Assembly: GCA_037044905.1 (NCBI GenBank)
Contig: JBAOKB010000061.1
Span: forward strand, 124,001-188,000
DNA from: Hortaea werneckii
Lineage: Eukaryota > Ascomycota > Dothideomycetes > Mycosphaerellales > Teratosphaeriaceae
Length of the DNA stretch: 64,000 nucleotides
Direction of reading: 5' to 3'
The translations under genes and the position numbers were made by a program. Each line of letters begins with the position of its first letter. Position 1 is the first letter of the stretch. The notes beneath the pieces are model-generated. The model made no database searches. It was not told the origin of the DNA and was given only the letters and a program-made list of their open reading frames with translations. Below are positions 13,516 to 26,451 of the stretch, one piece after another.

Positions 13516-14174
13516 ATGGTCTCCTCTCTTGTGCCCCCGAAGGTATGCTATAGCCGTGATGCAGGTTTGATGGTACGCTGACTTCTTGCGCGCAGATCGC
13601 TAGCCCCAACGTACGTACTTAGCCTCCCCCGAATCCCCTTTGCGATCACTCCGCCCAGCGACTGGCGAGACGATACCGACTTTGATACCCGCATGAAGAG
13701 CTTGTAGCAGGGTCGAAAGCGACCTCCAGCACAGAAATGGTCTAACTGGGTTTTGATAGGCTATTGGCGGCGCTGCCGACGCAAACCGCATGAAGCGTGT
13801 TGTTGGCTTCTACGAGAAGCTTCCCCGTGGCCCAGCTCCGCAACCCCAGGCCAAGGGCTTCCTGCAGTGGTATCAGCTCAAGTACATGAGCGGCAGAAAC
13901 CCAAGCGCTGCCCGTACGTTCACCCATGCCCCAGGACGCTCAAAAGGAGAGAAGGAGGTGGAGTCGGAATAACTCGGGGATTCAGGCGGGCTTCCCCTCA
14001 GGCGACCATGAGGCTAACAGGACATTGCAGCTCTGCTCCACCTGATCGGCGGCCTTCTGGTTATGAACTACGCCAACCAGTACTACTTCCATCTGCGTAC
14101 GTACCCATCGACTTCAGACTCTCGTGCACACGTGCTGATAGGACGTAGGTCACCACAAGAACAACGCGCACTAA
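13516..14174 (+). CDS. ATP17: Mitochondrial F1Fo ATP synthase subunit f
   Basis: Small single-pass subunit of the ATP synthase Fo stator/dimer interface in the inner mitochondrial membrane. Five exons: 13516-13542, 13596-13610, 13760-13913, 14031-14096 and 14149-14174; all introns are GT-AG and the product is 95 residues, as usual for the family. Seen in order: VSSLVPPK, the linker IASPN encoded by a 15-base exon, NRMKRVVGFYEKLPRGPAP, YKxKYM-like YQLKYMSGRNPSA, a hydrophobic segment LLHLIGGLLVMNYANQYYF, and the ending HLRHHKNNAH typical of fungal Atp17. The exon density (five exons in 288 coding bases) explains why no long open frame shows the gene. It faces NDUFS4 head to head. Confidence 0.95.
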
Positions 14175-15349
14175 GCTAGCATGAAAAGGTAGCATAGCTT
14201 AAGGCGATGGTGAAGCAGAGGTGGGAGTAGCGTATGTGTATATATACTCTATGCGATACTTCTGAACGTCTCCCGCAATTATCTTCTTTTCGAATATCAG
14301 AATCGGACTGGTATGCCATCTGCATCGCATGAGAGAAACGCCATAGCCAAAATGCCATTTCTGCCAGGTCTTAAAGATGTCCGGCGTTTCCATGTCCGAC
14401 CATGGGCTTGTTCCTGACCACGGAGACATCGGCAGTATTAAATTTGCGAGCAAGGGCACGCTTCCCAGAAGCTGAAACCTCCTCATGTAAATCAGGCTTT
14501 CGCGAAGGCTATAGGCCAATCCTGAGGACAATCGTTCCTTTGTACGTCCGAAAGCGATAGCAGAGAAAGCTCGCCCGATATGCCGTAAGCCTCCCTCACT
14601 CACTGAGACCTTCGGGCGGGCCCATTTTCAAGACCAGTCCCTTCTAGTAGTCACCTGATTGTCACTGGCTTAGATAGAAGGACGAAATCATTTCAGATAA
14701 GTTGATTATATTGTACTTCAGACGCGAGAGCTGGAGGCTCCTGTCACGCGGCTCGACGCCTGACGCATCGAAAAGCACGGACCAAGCGGGTCGGATAACG
14801 TAATCGCAACCACCGCATCTGCAAGCCAGCCAGCTCGCAGCTCCTTTCACGAGACCGTCTGTTACGTAGTCTCTACATTCATCCTCCCTGAAGGTGACCA
14901 CCTTTCTCGTCTTCCTTTCCGGCTCACAGGAGCGCGGAGAAACTTCCGATCACGACAGCTGCTCTGAAAGCGCTGTCCGAGAAGACACCACCGACACGAA
15001 ACTAGGTACCCGATCGAGCGCGCGGCGCCCCAGCCTAGCGAGAGGCCGATCGACCAGCTTGGGAGACTATAACGTACAACACAAGTGAAGAGAGAGACAT
15101 TCTGAGCAATCGTGGATCAGACAGGGTACAGGCGGTGAAAGGTACAGTAAACACAACAATCATTGTAGACGGGCGCTGTCGGCCTTGGTCTTGAATGACC
15201 CGGATGCGCGCACGTGGCACCGCACGTATCTTGAGATGACGACGGACGGTTGGAAGACACTGGGCCGATGCGCGGGCCTTCTCCATCCATAAGTTTATGA
15301 GCGCTATGCTGACGGAGCTCTCGTGAGCAATACAGGTCGAGATACTGTT
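14175..15349. other. Intergenic, 3' of ATP17 and promoter of the low-complexity gene
   Basis: About 1.2 kb. The left part is the ATP17 3' UTR, and the right part must hold the promoter and 5' leader of the gene starting at 15350. No other coding signal was seen. A possible acceptor sequence (AATACAG at 15328-15334) just before the start codon means the 5' leader could be spliced. Confidence 0.5.
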
Positions 15350-18300
15350 ATGGCAGAGCAGGTCAGCCACAATGTGGTGAAGAACTCTGAGTCGGCAGGC
15401 GCTCAGGCGTCAGCTGACGTAGCTGCGAACCACGACTATACGAGCACCGCCGGCGACGGCAACATCGAGTCTACGATTCCCAAGCCGACCACGGCGAATG
15501 TAATGAATCCCAGTCCAACACTAGCAGACGGAAGCGTGGAAGCAGCAGCTGAGCCAAGTGCTGGTGAGGTTGCTGCATCGGCGGAGAAGCCTGCAAGTGA
15601 GAGTGGTGGTCTGGATGTAGGTGCAACGACGAACGGTGTTCACAGCGGAGGCGAGGAGAACCATCATGTGCGCAAGGACTCTGTCAAGAAGCCCACGACT
15701 TTCAGCAAGATTTCGGTCACGAAGAATTTTATGGCAAAGACCTCTTCGCCAGGGCCGCAAGCTCCGAAGCTTGGTGAGCGGCCCAGCCCACTCAGTGCAG
15801 CTCCTCCAACCGCCGCACCAACCGCAGCGAAACCGAGACTGATTGCAAAGACTGGAGCCATGCAAAGTGCGCTGAAGCCCCGGACCGGGGTGGAGAGCGC
15901 AGCCCCGGACGCTGGGACAGTCTGGAATAAGAATCGGCCTGCTCCGCCGCCGCCGCCGAAACAGTTTACGGATGAGGAGCTGAAGCAGCAATACGGCATT
16001 CACTTGGCGACGCGTCTACAATCAGATGAAGGAGGGAAGGAGTCAAAATGGGCTGACATCGACGAAGACGAAGAGGATTGGGCGCCTGAGGCTGTTGTGT
16101 GGATGGACGGGACGAAGTCTTCTCTGACCCCAGCGGATCCGCAACCTGTTCAAGCTCCCCCGCAGAAGCCGCCTTCACCACAGCCGCCAAAACCTGCGGA
16201 AGCACCGAAGCCAACTTTGACTGCGATGCGCCCAAGCGAATCGGGCCCGCCAAAGACGATTCTCAAGCCAGGTATTGCGGCTCAGCAGGCAAGACAAGCA
16301 AATGGTTCAGCTGCCGCTTCGCCTTCTGGTGAGAAGCCTTCTTTGAAAGCCAAGAGTCCTGCCCCAGCGCCGGCCAGATCACCTTGGGCAACGCTGCCAC
16401 CGATCGATGCCATCTCGCCTATCAATCCGCCGGTACAGCAGCAAACAGCACAACCAGCACGCTTGCCAACGCAAGACGCTCGAGCTTTCGAACAACCACA
16501 GCCATCGACAGTGCCAGCTCGCGAAATTGCAGCTGACACATTCGACCGATCATGGCGAGAAGGTGAAGGAACACCGCGTGAGCTATTCAATTCTGCGAAT
16601 GGACGCTACGAGCCAGCACCGGAAGGACGTCGCAATTCTAGAGCAGAGCCACATCGCAAACCATCTCTATTGCAGAGGCCGTCTCATGGAGGTCCTGCGG
16701 AGCCCTCTTCAGCGTTCCAGACCCGCAGAAGAGGCTCAAGCGTTAGTCAGGGCAGCTTGCCTCCGGGCAGGCGGATGTCCATGAGTCGACCGGACATGCC
16801 TCCTACATCTGAGAGGGAGAGACGGACCAGTACGGTCATAGGGCATGACATGCGCGGCTCGCCATCCTCAGCAAGGAACGAGCCGGCACGCCCGCAGTTC
16901 GCGCAGCAATCAGCATGGGATCAGCAAATGCCTCCTCAACCCGAAGAGGGCGAGCCAGCTGAAGACCCTGTCAAGGTGCAGGAGCGAATCATGCGCGAAA
17001 AGCGCGAGGAGGCCAAGCGGCGACGTGAAGAGGAAGAGCAGCAACGAGAAAGGGAAAAGCAAGAGCGTTTGAAGGCTCGGCTTGCAGCTCTTGAGGGCGC
17101 AGGCAAATCGCGGAAGGAACGTGAAGCGGAGGCTGCTGCAGCTTCGACCGCAAAGAGCCCTCTTAGCGAACATGCTCCTACCAAGCCTGATGCGCCAGAA
17201 GAACGCAATGTGCTGAGCAAGCCGGCCGAGGCGTCAGCGGCCGCGGCAGATGAGCTTGAAGATCAGACGCAGTCATCAGCCCCTGACACGACCAAGAATG
17301 CCGACAAGCTGCCTTCACCACTGCCACCACAGGCCAAGCCCGAAAACCAGCTGCGGCAACCCCCTGAAATTCCAGAGAGGCCGGTCTCTTCTACTGTCGT
17401 CGGGGACCAGCGTCCTGCACAGCGTGCCCAACTTTCCCCTCGAGCAGCGGCGCGCGCACAGCTTGGACAGCAGCCATCGCCTTACAGAGCTTCAAATTCT
17501 GCATTCTCGTCCCCAGGTGACCGGAAGCAGCAGCCTTTTGGCAGATCACCACTCGCTGGCAATGACGCATTCACCGGATGGAGCTCCACGGGTACCAACG
17601 GCAATGTCTGGGGCACGTCCGGTATTGGCAACGGCACGTTTGAGAAAGCTAGCAGCTTTGCTCCCGTGCCAATGTCGCAACAGAACTTGCCACCACCACC
17701 CGGCATGGCCCGTCCGTCCCCAGGCTCCACGCGTATATCTCCACAAGGCTTCAATCAGGACACTAGGTCGCCCAGTCTGCAAAAGCCTCCAATGGCTGAG
17801 CAGCAGCGGGCCTTCCCACCACCTGGCATTGACTCGAGGCCAGAGGCGGCGTGGAGTCAGACAAGGGCAATGGTGTCTCGCCGGCAGCTGGTTTGGGACG
17901 GCAGACAAGCTTGCCCAACCCCATTGCACCACCGTCGAGGGCACACGCTGCTCAGCAACAGCAACAACAGCAGCAGGCTCAGCAGCAAGCTACGGGCTCC
18001 CGTGACCCGCTCACGCCGTGGAGTAATGCAGCTTCAAAGCTTCCTCAGCAGTATGCAGCGGATGCCAATGCTACCGATCGTCAGCAAAAGAGGGATTCAC
18101 CGCCCCACCTAACAATACGCTTCTTGGTGAGACCTTCAAGCGGACTGCAGTCGATCCTTCGACGAGACTGGGCGCTGCCAGACGGTATGAGAAGGAAGAA
18201 AACCGCACTCATGATGTCCAAGGTCCGAGGTCTGTAGCCGTGCTCAGTCCTGCTCCACCAAACACGCAAACTCAACCCGTCGGCCCCGTTCCAACGGCCT

Positions 18301-19651
18301 CGCCCCTCACAGGTAATGCCTGGAATCGACCACCGCACTCGCAGGCCAGAACAGTCCGCCTGCCCGATGGATCCTTGAACCCGGCACATGGCGGCATGCC
18401 ACCGCCACAGGCCCCCATTGGCACGCCTCCTCAGGGACAAATCAAGCCGCCAGTTTCCGCTCATCAAGCGCCATCTCTGAAGTTCGCTACAGGCCCATTG
18501 CCAGGAGTTCCAAGGATGTCCGTGAGGTCGCCGCCGCCACCTGAGACTATCACATTTCATCCTGTGTACAGTGGAGATCCACGCCATCCTCGTGTCAAAC
18601 TTCCTCCACCGCCGCCTCGTGTCCGCCTTCCCCCTTCGGCAAACCAGACGCCGCAGTCTTCCACGCCCAGCCAGCTCCACCAGTCTCAACTCCGCAGCGT
18701 CCGGTTCATGTCTGGGGGCCCCCAGGTGCTGCACGTCCCATCGCTCAGACGGAAGATTGGCAAGCGCGATTCAATGGTCTCTTCAACCGTACGCCAATTC
18801 AGACCGAAGTACCACCATCGCCACCAAAGACACCGCCGAAGGCTCAGCAAGCTCAGGCTTTGGCCGTCGCTGCCTCTAGCAGAGGCAACTTGGACGAGCT
18901 ACCCGCCAGCTTAGCCGCTACGGTTTCTTTGCCGCAGCCAGGCACTCTAGCAGGGCAGATAGGGCAGAACACCAGCGTGGAAGGTTTTACTATCGACCAC
19001 AGTGCAGATGCAACCTCGAAGCCGGCGATTGAACCGATATTTGGCGAAGAGCTGAGCTTCGGCTCCCTGCCTAAGATTAATGTGCCGAAGAATGCTCTGT
19101 ACGACCTTGAAGGCAATGGCCCATCAAAACAGAATCTCCTCCAAATGGGCACCAATTTCCAAATTCTACAAGCCGGTCGATTCGCAAAGCGGCATTGATA
19201 TGACGGGAACAGACAGACCTTGTTGTTCTTTTTCCACAAGCACCCACAAGGCTACTTCTTGAAGATCCCAGGGACGAAGCTCAGCAACCGTCTTGTCAAG
19301 GTTTCTGCAGCGCCTGCGTACAAGAAGGAATCCGATCTGGATCGCAAATCTTCTGGCAAGTATGCGGAAAGGGCAAACAACAAGGCTGGAAAGAGTAGCG
19401 GATCTGCAAGCGCTTCGCCTGCAACCAACGCTACACCGACTCATTCGAGGAAGCCGAGCTATCAGCAGAAGGCGTCTACTCCCAATGCCCCTTCGCCGGC
19501 TCAAACTCCACTGGCTGGTAACAGCCCGGCCAATGCGGAGGACCAGGGGAACAAAAAGAGGCATTATAAGGGAAGCAACAGGAGAGGTGGCCGTGGTCAC
19601 GGTCAAGGCCAACAGCAAGCACACGCTCAGTCTCAGACCGCTGCCACCTAG
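15350..19651 (+). CDS. Long low-complexity protein, Pro/Ala/Gln-rich, with coiled coil and RG-rich tail (frame-broken in this sequence)
   Basis: About 1,430 residues if frame breaks are ignored. I do not recognise a named family. Conserved-looking points: FTDEELKQQYGIHLATRLQ (about residue 205) followed by KWADIDEDEEDWAPE (about 232), an Arg/Glu/Lys coiled coil at about 545-590 with KREEAKRRREEEEQQ, a CAG/CAA-coded poly-Gln stretch near 17,960, a compact ordered-looking segment LLFFFHKHPQGYFLKIPG near 19,230, and a basic RG-rich tail GSNRRGGRGHGQGQ. Such a layout suits an RNP- or translation-associated scaffold, but this is only inference. The frame changes near 17,854, 18,106, 18,632, 19,155 and 19,217. 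At the first three one base is missing from a G or C run; the last two were placed only from protein sense. No introns explain them. The start is the ATG at 15350. Confidence 0.75.
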
Positions 19652-21906
19652 TGATGGCAGAGTACAACAAGTGTGTGGGCATCAAGAAGACAGAAATCCA
19701 CTTTCACCGGGACGACACATTCACAGCGTGCCGATGAAAAGCGAGGGAAAAATTGTTGGGAGAGGTTTGGGAGCGCTTTTTTTAGCGATGAGATGTGAGG
19801 GGGGCAAGAGAGCTTTTGGCATAGGCATCACCCTTCATTGTCGCTATTTTTTCCATCGTAAGCGCGGGACTAGCATCAACATTGTAGTAATGACTTTTTT
19901 GTTTCGAAGCTTTCCTGCCAATCTAAGAGGCTATTGTCTTTAGCTGATCTTTTCTTCTGTGATGACTCAAGATACTCAAGTTGGTGCCACGGTTGTGTGA
20001 TTTTCATCGTGGAAGAGCTGCTGACCGGTTTTGACAAATGTCTGTTGTGTCATGTTGTCAGGCTTGGATATACGGTGACCTATCAGTGCTACGTTGTTTG
20101 ATCGGACTTCAGCTGTCGTCTGATCTTTGCAGAGGTGTACTGCAGAGGTGGACAGGCCCTCCACTTTTACACGCACTGTAAATTTAAGCAGGTATTGTTA
20201 ATAGTTTCAGTCAGATTCAATACAGCTATAGCTGAGCTCAAAATTTGCAGATGGTGCTGTACTTGTGCCAGAGGAGGATGGAGTGACAACCTGCAGACGA
20301 TCTTTAAAGGTCGTAAGGCCGCGTGATGAACGGGTAAAGAGAGGTCCCACGAGACCTCTTCTCCGCCGATGGAAGAAGGATTGCATAGGTCTAGGTGCAC
20401 CGGTGCAGGAGGAAGCTAGTAAAGATATAGACATGCGTGCAGTACCGAGATCAAGGATCATGGGAAAACTAAGGGCCGGCAAAGGGCGCGAACGATATGG
20501 GTGCACGTATTGCTGTTAGTGACTGGGGATAGTAGCTAGGAAGACGACACCTCCATCTCATTCTTCATTCTGAGCGTATTTGGACATCATCACACGACGC
20601 GTGATTGTTTCTTGCGGAAGTAGATGGCAATGTACTTCTCCCTACGAAAGTACCTAGGTAGGTAGGCGAGGTAGGGGGATGAGGTACTGCAGCAAGTGCG
20701 GTCAAAGCTATGGAGTTGTGCACTCTGGCCATAAGTCGTGCTTAAGCAAAGCTGGGGGACCGAGGGACCTGCGGAGCCCGCATGCGACCATGCTGGCCGC
20801 GCACGCGTCTCGCTTTCTACACATCACCTCTGCTTTGATTACACCAAGTATTTTTCCGTCTGTAAAAATAAAATCGAAGCGAGTCTCAGCAGGTAACACA
20901 ACGCGAGATCGATAGGACGACCGGGCACGCTCCGCATCGTCTGAGCATGTGTTTGAGTAACGCGACACGGCCGCCCGCAGCTGGACCAACGCGGACAAAA
21001 GGACCCCTCCCAACAAAGCGTTTCGGACACGCTCTCACGCCATCGAAATCCTTTCCGAAGAATGCCATCAAAGAAGGATCATGGTCGCGATAGACCAACG
21101 ACTATGTAGCAACTCAGCATGGTTGGTGTTACGCGAACGCGGCTGAGAAGATGAATAAGAAATCCTCGCCCGGCCGGCCGGACGTGCCTTATCACTTGCG
21201 ATCCTCTATCTATCCGGCAAATTAAGCGAGAAAGGCGCCCATCCCGCTGCCTTCCCGCTGCCTTCCCTCCTCCCGCTGTAGCCCGCGTGCATACCCGATA
21301 CGTCGAAAACCCAATCGCTATCTCTTCGACAACCTACTCTGGTACTCGCATCAAATCTACTTGTTTTATCCAGCACCACGCTTACAGGCCCGTTGCAGGC
21401 CAAACCTCCGCGTATCACCCCCCAACCGCTTGGTACAGGGTCCTCTTTGTGGCTATAGGGTGGTAAGTTGGACGCCAAGGCGAAATCGTTACTAGGCGTC
21501 GCCGGTCTCGCAGTGAGTCTGAGCGGGCTCCCTTTGTTTGCTCCTCCCCTCAGTCGTCCAATCGATTGTGTGGATGCTCGCTCAGTGAATCGTTATCAGG
21601 CCAAGCCTTTCCAAAAGCATTGGGAGGGAGCGGAGAGCGCTAGCCTTTACGACGGCCACGCGAACATGGTCCTTCTTTCGCTTGTCGGGACCGACCAACC
21701 GTTCCTGTGATTTGGAAATAAGGGCATGGGGTGGTTCGGGCGGCACAGCATAGGCGAGTCTCTTATATCAACTGTCGACGATCCCTCTCCATGACAGCGG
21801 TAGGCAGATCTTGTTTCCTTTCTTCAAACCCCTCCACTTTCTCCTTCCTTCGTCCCTGTCGATCGTTGGTCCCTCTACATCAACTCATCGATCTTCTCCT
21901 TTGATC
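19652..21906. other. Intergenic, includes the ammonium transporter promoter
   Basis: About 2.25 kb with no credible gene. It holds the 3' UTR of the low-complexity gene, a TACCTAGGTAGGTAGG motif at 20,651, and upstream of the transporter several GATA-type sites (listed separately). The pyrimidine-rich stretch at 21,780-21,900 looks like a typical fungal core promoter and 5' leader. Confidence 0.5.
21188..21598. promoter_or_regulatory. Cluster of HGATAR (AreA/NIT2-type) sites upstream of the ammonium transporter
   Basis: GATA-factor core sites, read on either strand, occur at 21,188-21,194 (CTTATCA), 21,206-21,214 (two overlapping), 21,318-21,323 and 21,593-21,598. In fungi AreA/NIT2 GATA factors activate ammonium-transporter genes when nitrogen is poor. 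The motif is short and about two would be expected by chance in this length, so this is suggestive only. Confidence 0.3.
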
Positions 21907-23492
21907 ATGTCGAACCCGGCGGTATGTACAAAGCCATATAGATAATTTGTTATCTTCAGCGCATGACTGACCTCGCCGACACAGCCAGAGTACGACCCAG
22001 CCCACCCCTGGGGTGGCAACAGCAGAAATGCCACCGTCGACGTCAACGAGCAATACACCGGCTACGAAGCCGACTACATCTTCGTCACCATCATGGCCTT
22101 CCTCGTCTGGCTCATCATCCCAGGCATCGGTCTCCTGTACGGCGGTCTCGCCCAACGGAAGAGCAGTCTGGCCCTCGTGTTCCAGTCGCTCGCGGTGGCG
22201 GGAATGGTCACTTTCCAATGGATGTTCTGGGGTTATTCCTTGGCCTACTCGCGCACGGCGGGCCCATACATCGGTAATCTGGTCAACTTTGGCATGATGG
22301 AGGTGCAAGCTGCGCCATCTCCGGGATCGGCTGTCGTTCCTGAGATTGCTTTCTGCCTTTATCAGATGCTGTTCTGTGCCGTCACCGTTCAGATCTTGAT
22401 CGGTGGTAGCTTCGAGAGAGGTCGCATTGTGAGTAGAACTCCTTCCATTAAGGAAAACCCATCCGGTTACTGATCATGCGCTGTAGCTCCCTAGCTTGGT
22501 CTTTGGCTTCTGCTGGGCAACAATCGTCTACTGCCCTCTGGCCTGCTGGACATGGAATGCCAACGGCTGGCTATACAACCTCCCCTCTCTGGACTACGCG
22601 GGCGGTGGCCCCGTCCACGTCGCGTCCGGATGGGCCGCGCTGGCCTACGCGCTGGTCCTGGGCAAGAGAAAGCACAAGGGCGAACAGAGCCACGGCAAGC
22701 CACACAACGTGACTCTAGTCTTCCTGGGCACCGTCCTCATCTGGTTCGGCTGGTTCGGCTTCAACGGTGGCTCTGCACTTAACGGCTCCGTCCGCGCCCT
22801 CTACGCCGCCTTCAACACCAACACTGCCGCCTCGACCGGTGTCCTCGGATGGATCACCGTGGACTACATCCGCACGCGCGGGCGCTTCAGCGTCGTCGGA
22901 GCCTGCGAAGGCGCCATCGCCGGCCTCGTCGGCATCACGCCCGCCGCAGGCTACGTGCAAGTCTGGCCCGCGGCGCTCATCGGCTTCCTGACCGCCGCCG
23001 TCTGCGCCCTCATGCAGGACGTCAACAAGTGGCTGCGCATCGACGAAGGGCTGTACGTCTTCAAGCTCCACGGCATCGGCGGCATGATCGGCTCCTTCCT
23101 CACCGGCATCTTCGCCGACTCCGCCATCTCCGCCCTCGACGGCTCCACCGTCGCCGAAGGGCGCCTGGAACGGCAACGGCGTCCAGGTCGGCCTGCAACT
23201 CGTCGACATCGTCTCCATCTCCGCCTATTCGTTCGTCATGAGCTGCGTGCTGCTCCTGATCCTCAAGTTCACCCCCTTCATGCACCTGCGCGTCAGCGAG
23301 GAGGTGGAGATGAACGGGCTCGATCTGGATCAGTTCTTCGACGAGCAGATCGGCGACAGCGAGTGGGTGCGCTTCGAGGGCGAGAAGATCACGCACGGCG
23401 TCCCCCAGCCTCCCGCTCAATCCCACTCCGAGCCTACCAGCGGCGAGGGCAGTATTGATCAGGAGGCTGTTAGGACTAACAGCAAGCAGTGA
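21907..23492 (+). CDS. Ammonium transporter, AMT/MEP/Rh family
   Basis: Plasma-membrane ammonium uptake channel. Exons: 21907-21921 (only five codons), 21985-22428 and 22487-23492. Product about 487 residues with the usual eleven hydrophobic spans. Signature parts seen: GIGLLYGGLAQRKSSLALVF in TM1-2, FQWMFWGYSLAYS, the stretch VHVASGWAALAYALVLGKR, WFGWFGFNGGSALNG, the TxxAA segment NTNTAASTGVLGW, GLVGITPAAGYV and the C-terminal-half pore-His region YVFKLHGIGGMIGSFLTG. The cytosolic tail is acidic and Ser/Pro-rich. The frame breaks near 23,160, where a GGG run appears to have one G too many: the upstream frame ends in DGSTVAEG and the family sequence resumes as GAWNGNGVQVGLQL. GATA-type sites upstream fit nitrogen regulation. 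Confidence 0.93.
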
Positions 23493-24459
23493 GAGGGCGT
23501 CGTGTGTTGTATGTACATACATGGGCGGATTCTGGGAGGGCATGATTTTTGGGGGGGTTATCACAAGTAATATGAGTTTTCATCCAATTGTAGGCTGATG
23601 CAGCCAGTTCAACTTTGCAAGGCACAGCCATATTCCCATTTTTATTTTCCCCTTTCCATTTTTCCTCTTTCGCCTTTTGTTTTTCAGTGTGGAAGTTGCA
23701 CAATCAGAGTCACGGGCGTCGGTTTGCCACAATCACAACCTCCTCGCACTCGTATAAAGGACAGTGGAGTTAGCTCGGTGGCTCGGGTAGAGGGCGCCCG
23801 CCGACGCATGTGATGAACAGGGACGGAAGTTCGAAGTCGTATGGTCGGCACTTGGGGACTCCGATCATGACATCGTCGGGACACTTCAATCATCAGCTGA
23901 GACTCCCATCGTGTGTCGGACGGTTGATGGGCCAAAGCGTCGGGATTTCCATAGATCTACAGGGCCATGTGTTCAAAAGTATATCTCATTCCCATTTCTT
24001 GCCCGGTCTAATAATCATCATTGGATTGTCCTTTGACGGAATCATCACTCATTGTTCAAATCCCCCCCTTTCCCGTTGAGACAGCCGGTTCGCTCGCCTA
24101 CTGCTGGCCCTCCGCTTTCTCCCACCCCCGACCCCACCTTAAAGCCGCCGAAAGCATTGTTCGATATATTCCACCTGGACTTTTCCCATATCGGCCACAC
24201 TCGGCTGCACTGTACCGGGAACGTTTCCCAAACACCACCGGCAGTTGTGACGGCCTTCTATACTGCAACGTCTGGATTGTGTATCGAGACTCTGGTTATT
24301 ATTATAGAACCTCTCGTCAGCACCGCAAAAGGTTCAGCCGTCAGCCGCGCTAGAGTCATCGACTCCGTGCCATCTCTGAGACTTGGACACACCCTCGCTT
24401 CGTTGCCCGTGATATCCTGAGCTGGAAACGTGGAAACGCGCATCCCCAGCACCGGCGAC
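23493..24459. other. Intergenic, ammonium transporter 3' end to P450 reductase promoter
   Basis: About 970 bases. No gene recognised; the open frames here are short and unlike known families. The region includes pyrimidine-rich sequence at 23,640-23,690 and 24,050-24,140. The stretch before 24,460 serves as promoter and leader of the reductase. Confidence 0.5.
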
Positions 24460-26402
24460 ATGGCACAATTAGACACCCTGGACATCATCGTCCTCGTCGC
24501 CCTCCTCGTCGGCACAGTCGCATACTTCACCAAGGGCACATACTGGGCGGTACAGAAGGATCCCTATGCCTCAGCCTTCGCGAACGGCTCGGCCGCCAAG
24601 GCAGGCAAGAGCAGAAACATTCTTGGAGAAGATGGACGAGACGGGCAAGAACTGTGTAGTCTTCTACGGCTCTCAGACGGGCACTGCAGAGGACTATGCC
24701 TCGCGGTTGGCAAAGGAAGGCTCCTCGCGCTTCGGCCTGAAGACGATGACGGCCGATCTGGAAGAATACGACTATGAGAACTTGGACCAGTTCCCGGAAG
24801 ACAAAGTGGCCATGTTCGTGCTGGCCACGTACGGTGAAGGCGAGCCGACGGACAATGCGGTCGAGTTCTATGAGTTCATCAGCTCCGACGATGTTTCGTT
24901 CAGCGAGAAGAGCAGCGACGAGAGCCCACTTGGCACCCTCCAGTACGTTGCTTTTGGTCTGGGTAACAACACTACGAGCACTACAACTCCATGGTTCGCA
25001 ACGTCACCAAGTTCTTCGATAAGCTTGGCGCAAAGCGCATTGGCACCGCTGGTGAGGGTGACGATGGCGCTGGAACTATGGAAGAGGATTTCCTGGCTTG
25101 GAAGGAGCCCATGTGGTCCGCCCTGGCTTCAGCTATGAGCCTGGAAGAGCGAGAGGCGGTTTATGAGCCTGTATTCGAAGTCACTGAAAAGCCTGACATG
25201 GATCCTGAAGACGACACGGTCTATCTGGGTGAGCCGAACAAGAACCACCTCGAAGGCCACTCGAAGGGTCCTTATAATGCGCATAACCCATACATCGCCC
25301 CCATTTCCGAATCACGTGAGCTTTTCAACGACAAGACCCGTAACTGCCTGCACATGGAGATCGACATTTCTGGCTCCAACCTTTCCTACCAGACTGGCGA
25401 TCATGTCGCCGTGTGGCCTACGAACGCTGGCAAAGAAGTTGACCGATTCCTCGATATCCTCAACCTCACCGACAAGCGCAACATGGTCGTTGGCGTCAAG
25501 GGCATGGATGCCACCGCCAAGGTCCCCTTCCCGTCGCCAACCACTTACGACGCCGTCGTCCGCTATCACATGGAGATCTGCGCGCCCGTATCCCGCCAAT
25601 TCGTCTCCCAGCTCGCGCAGTTCAGCCCCACCGACAGCATCAAAGCCGAAATGGTCAAGATCGGCAACGACAAGGCCCTCTTCTCGGAGAAGGTGGCGGA
25701 GAAGAACTACAACATCGCCCAATTCCTGCACTACATGTCCGCCGGGCAAAAATGGGACAAGATCCCCTTCTCCATCTTCATCGAGTCCCTGCACAAGATC
25801 CAACCCCGCTACTACTCCATCAGCTCCAGCTCCCTGGTCCAGAAAAACAAAATCTCCATCACCGCCGTGGTCGAGAGCGTCGAGAAGCCCGGCGCCCCCC
25901 ACGTTGTCAAGGGCGTCACGACCAACTACCTCCTGGCGCTGAAGCAGAAACAGCACGGCGACCCGACCCCGGACCCCCACGGCCTGAACTACGCTATCAC
26001 CGGTCCGAGGAACAAGTACGACGGCATCCACGTCCCCGTCCACGTCCGCCACTCGAATTTCAAACTCCCGTCCGATCCCGCGAAACCGATTATTATGGTT
26101 GGACCGGGGACGGGCGTCGCGCCTTTTAGAGGGTTTGTGCAGGAACGTGCGCAGTTGGCGAAGAATGGGGAGAGTGTGGGGAAGACGATGTTGTTCTTTG
26201 GGTGTCGGAATCAGACGGATGACTTTTTGTATAAGGAGGAGTGGGAGGTAAGTCTTTTTTTCCCCCGTTGCTACGCCCGTCGAGCTTTCTTTTGCTATTT
26301 TTCCCTCCCTTTTACCGACTCCTCTTCTTCTTCTTCTCCACCTGAACTATGGGACGTTGAGGGGAGAAACCCCCCTGTTCCCCTTGTCCTCCCTCACGCC
26401 GC

Positions 26403-26451
<49 letters not shown>

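Noticed and set aside
24430..24777. Treating the reductase as a pseudogene
   Set aside because: Three frame changes are single bases next to short runs while every flavin and NADPH motif is intact, and the same kind of break hits three other conserved genes nearby.
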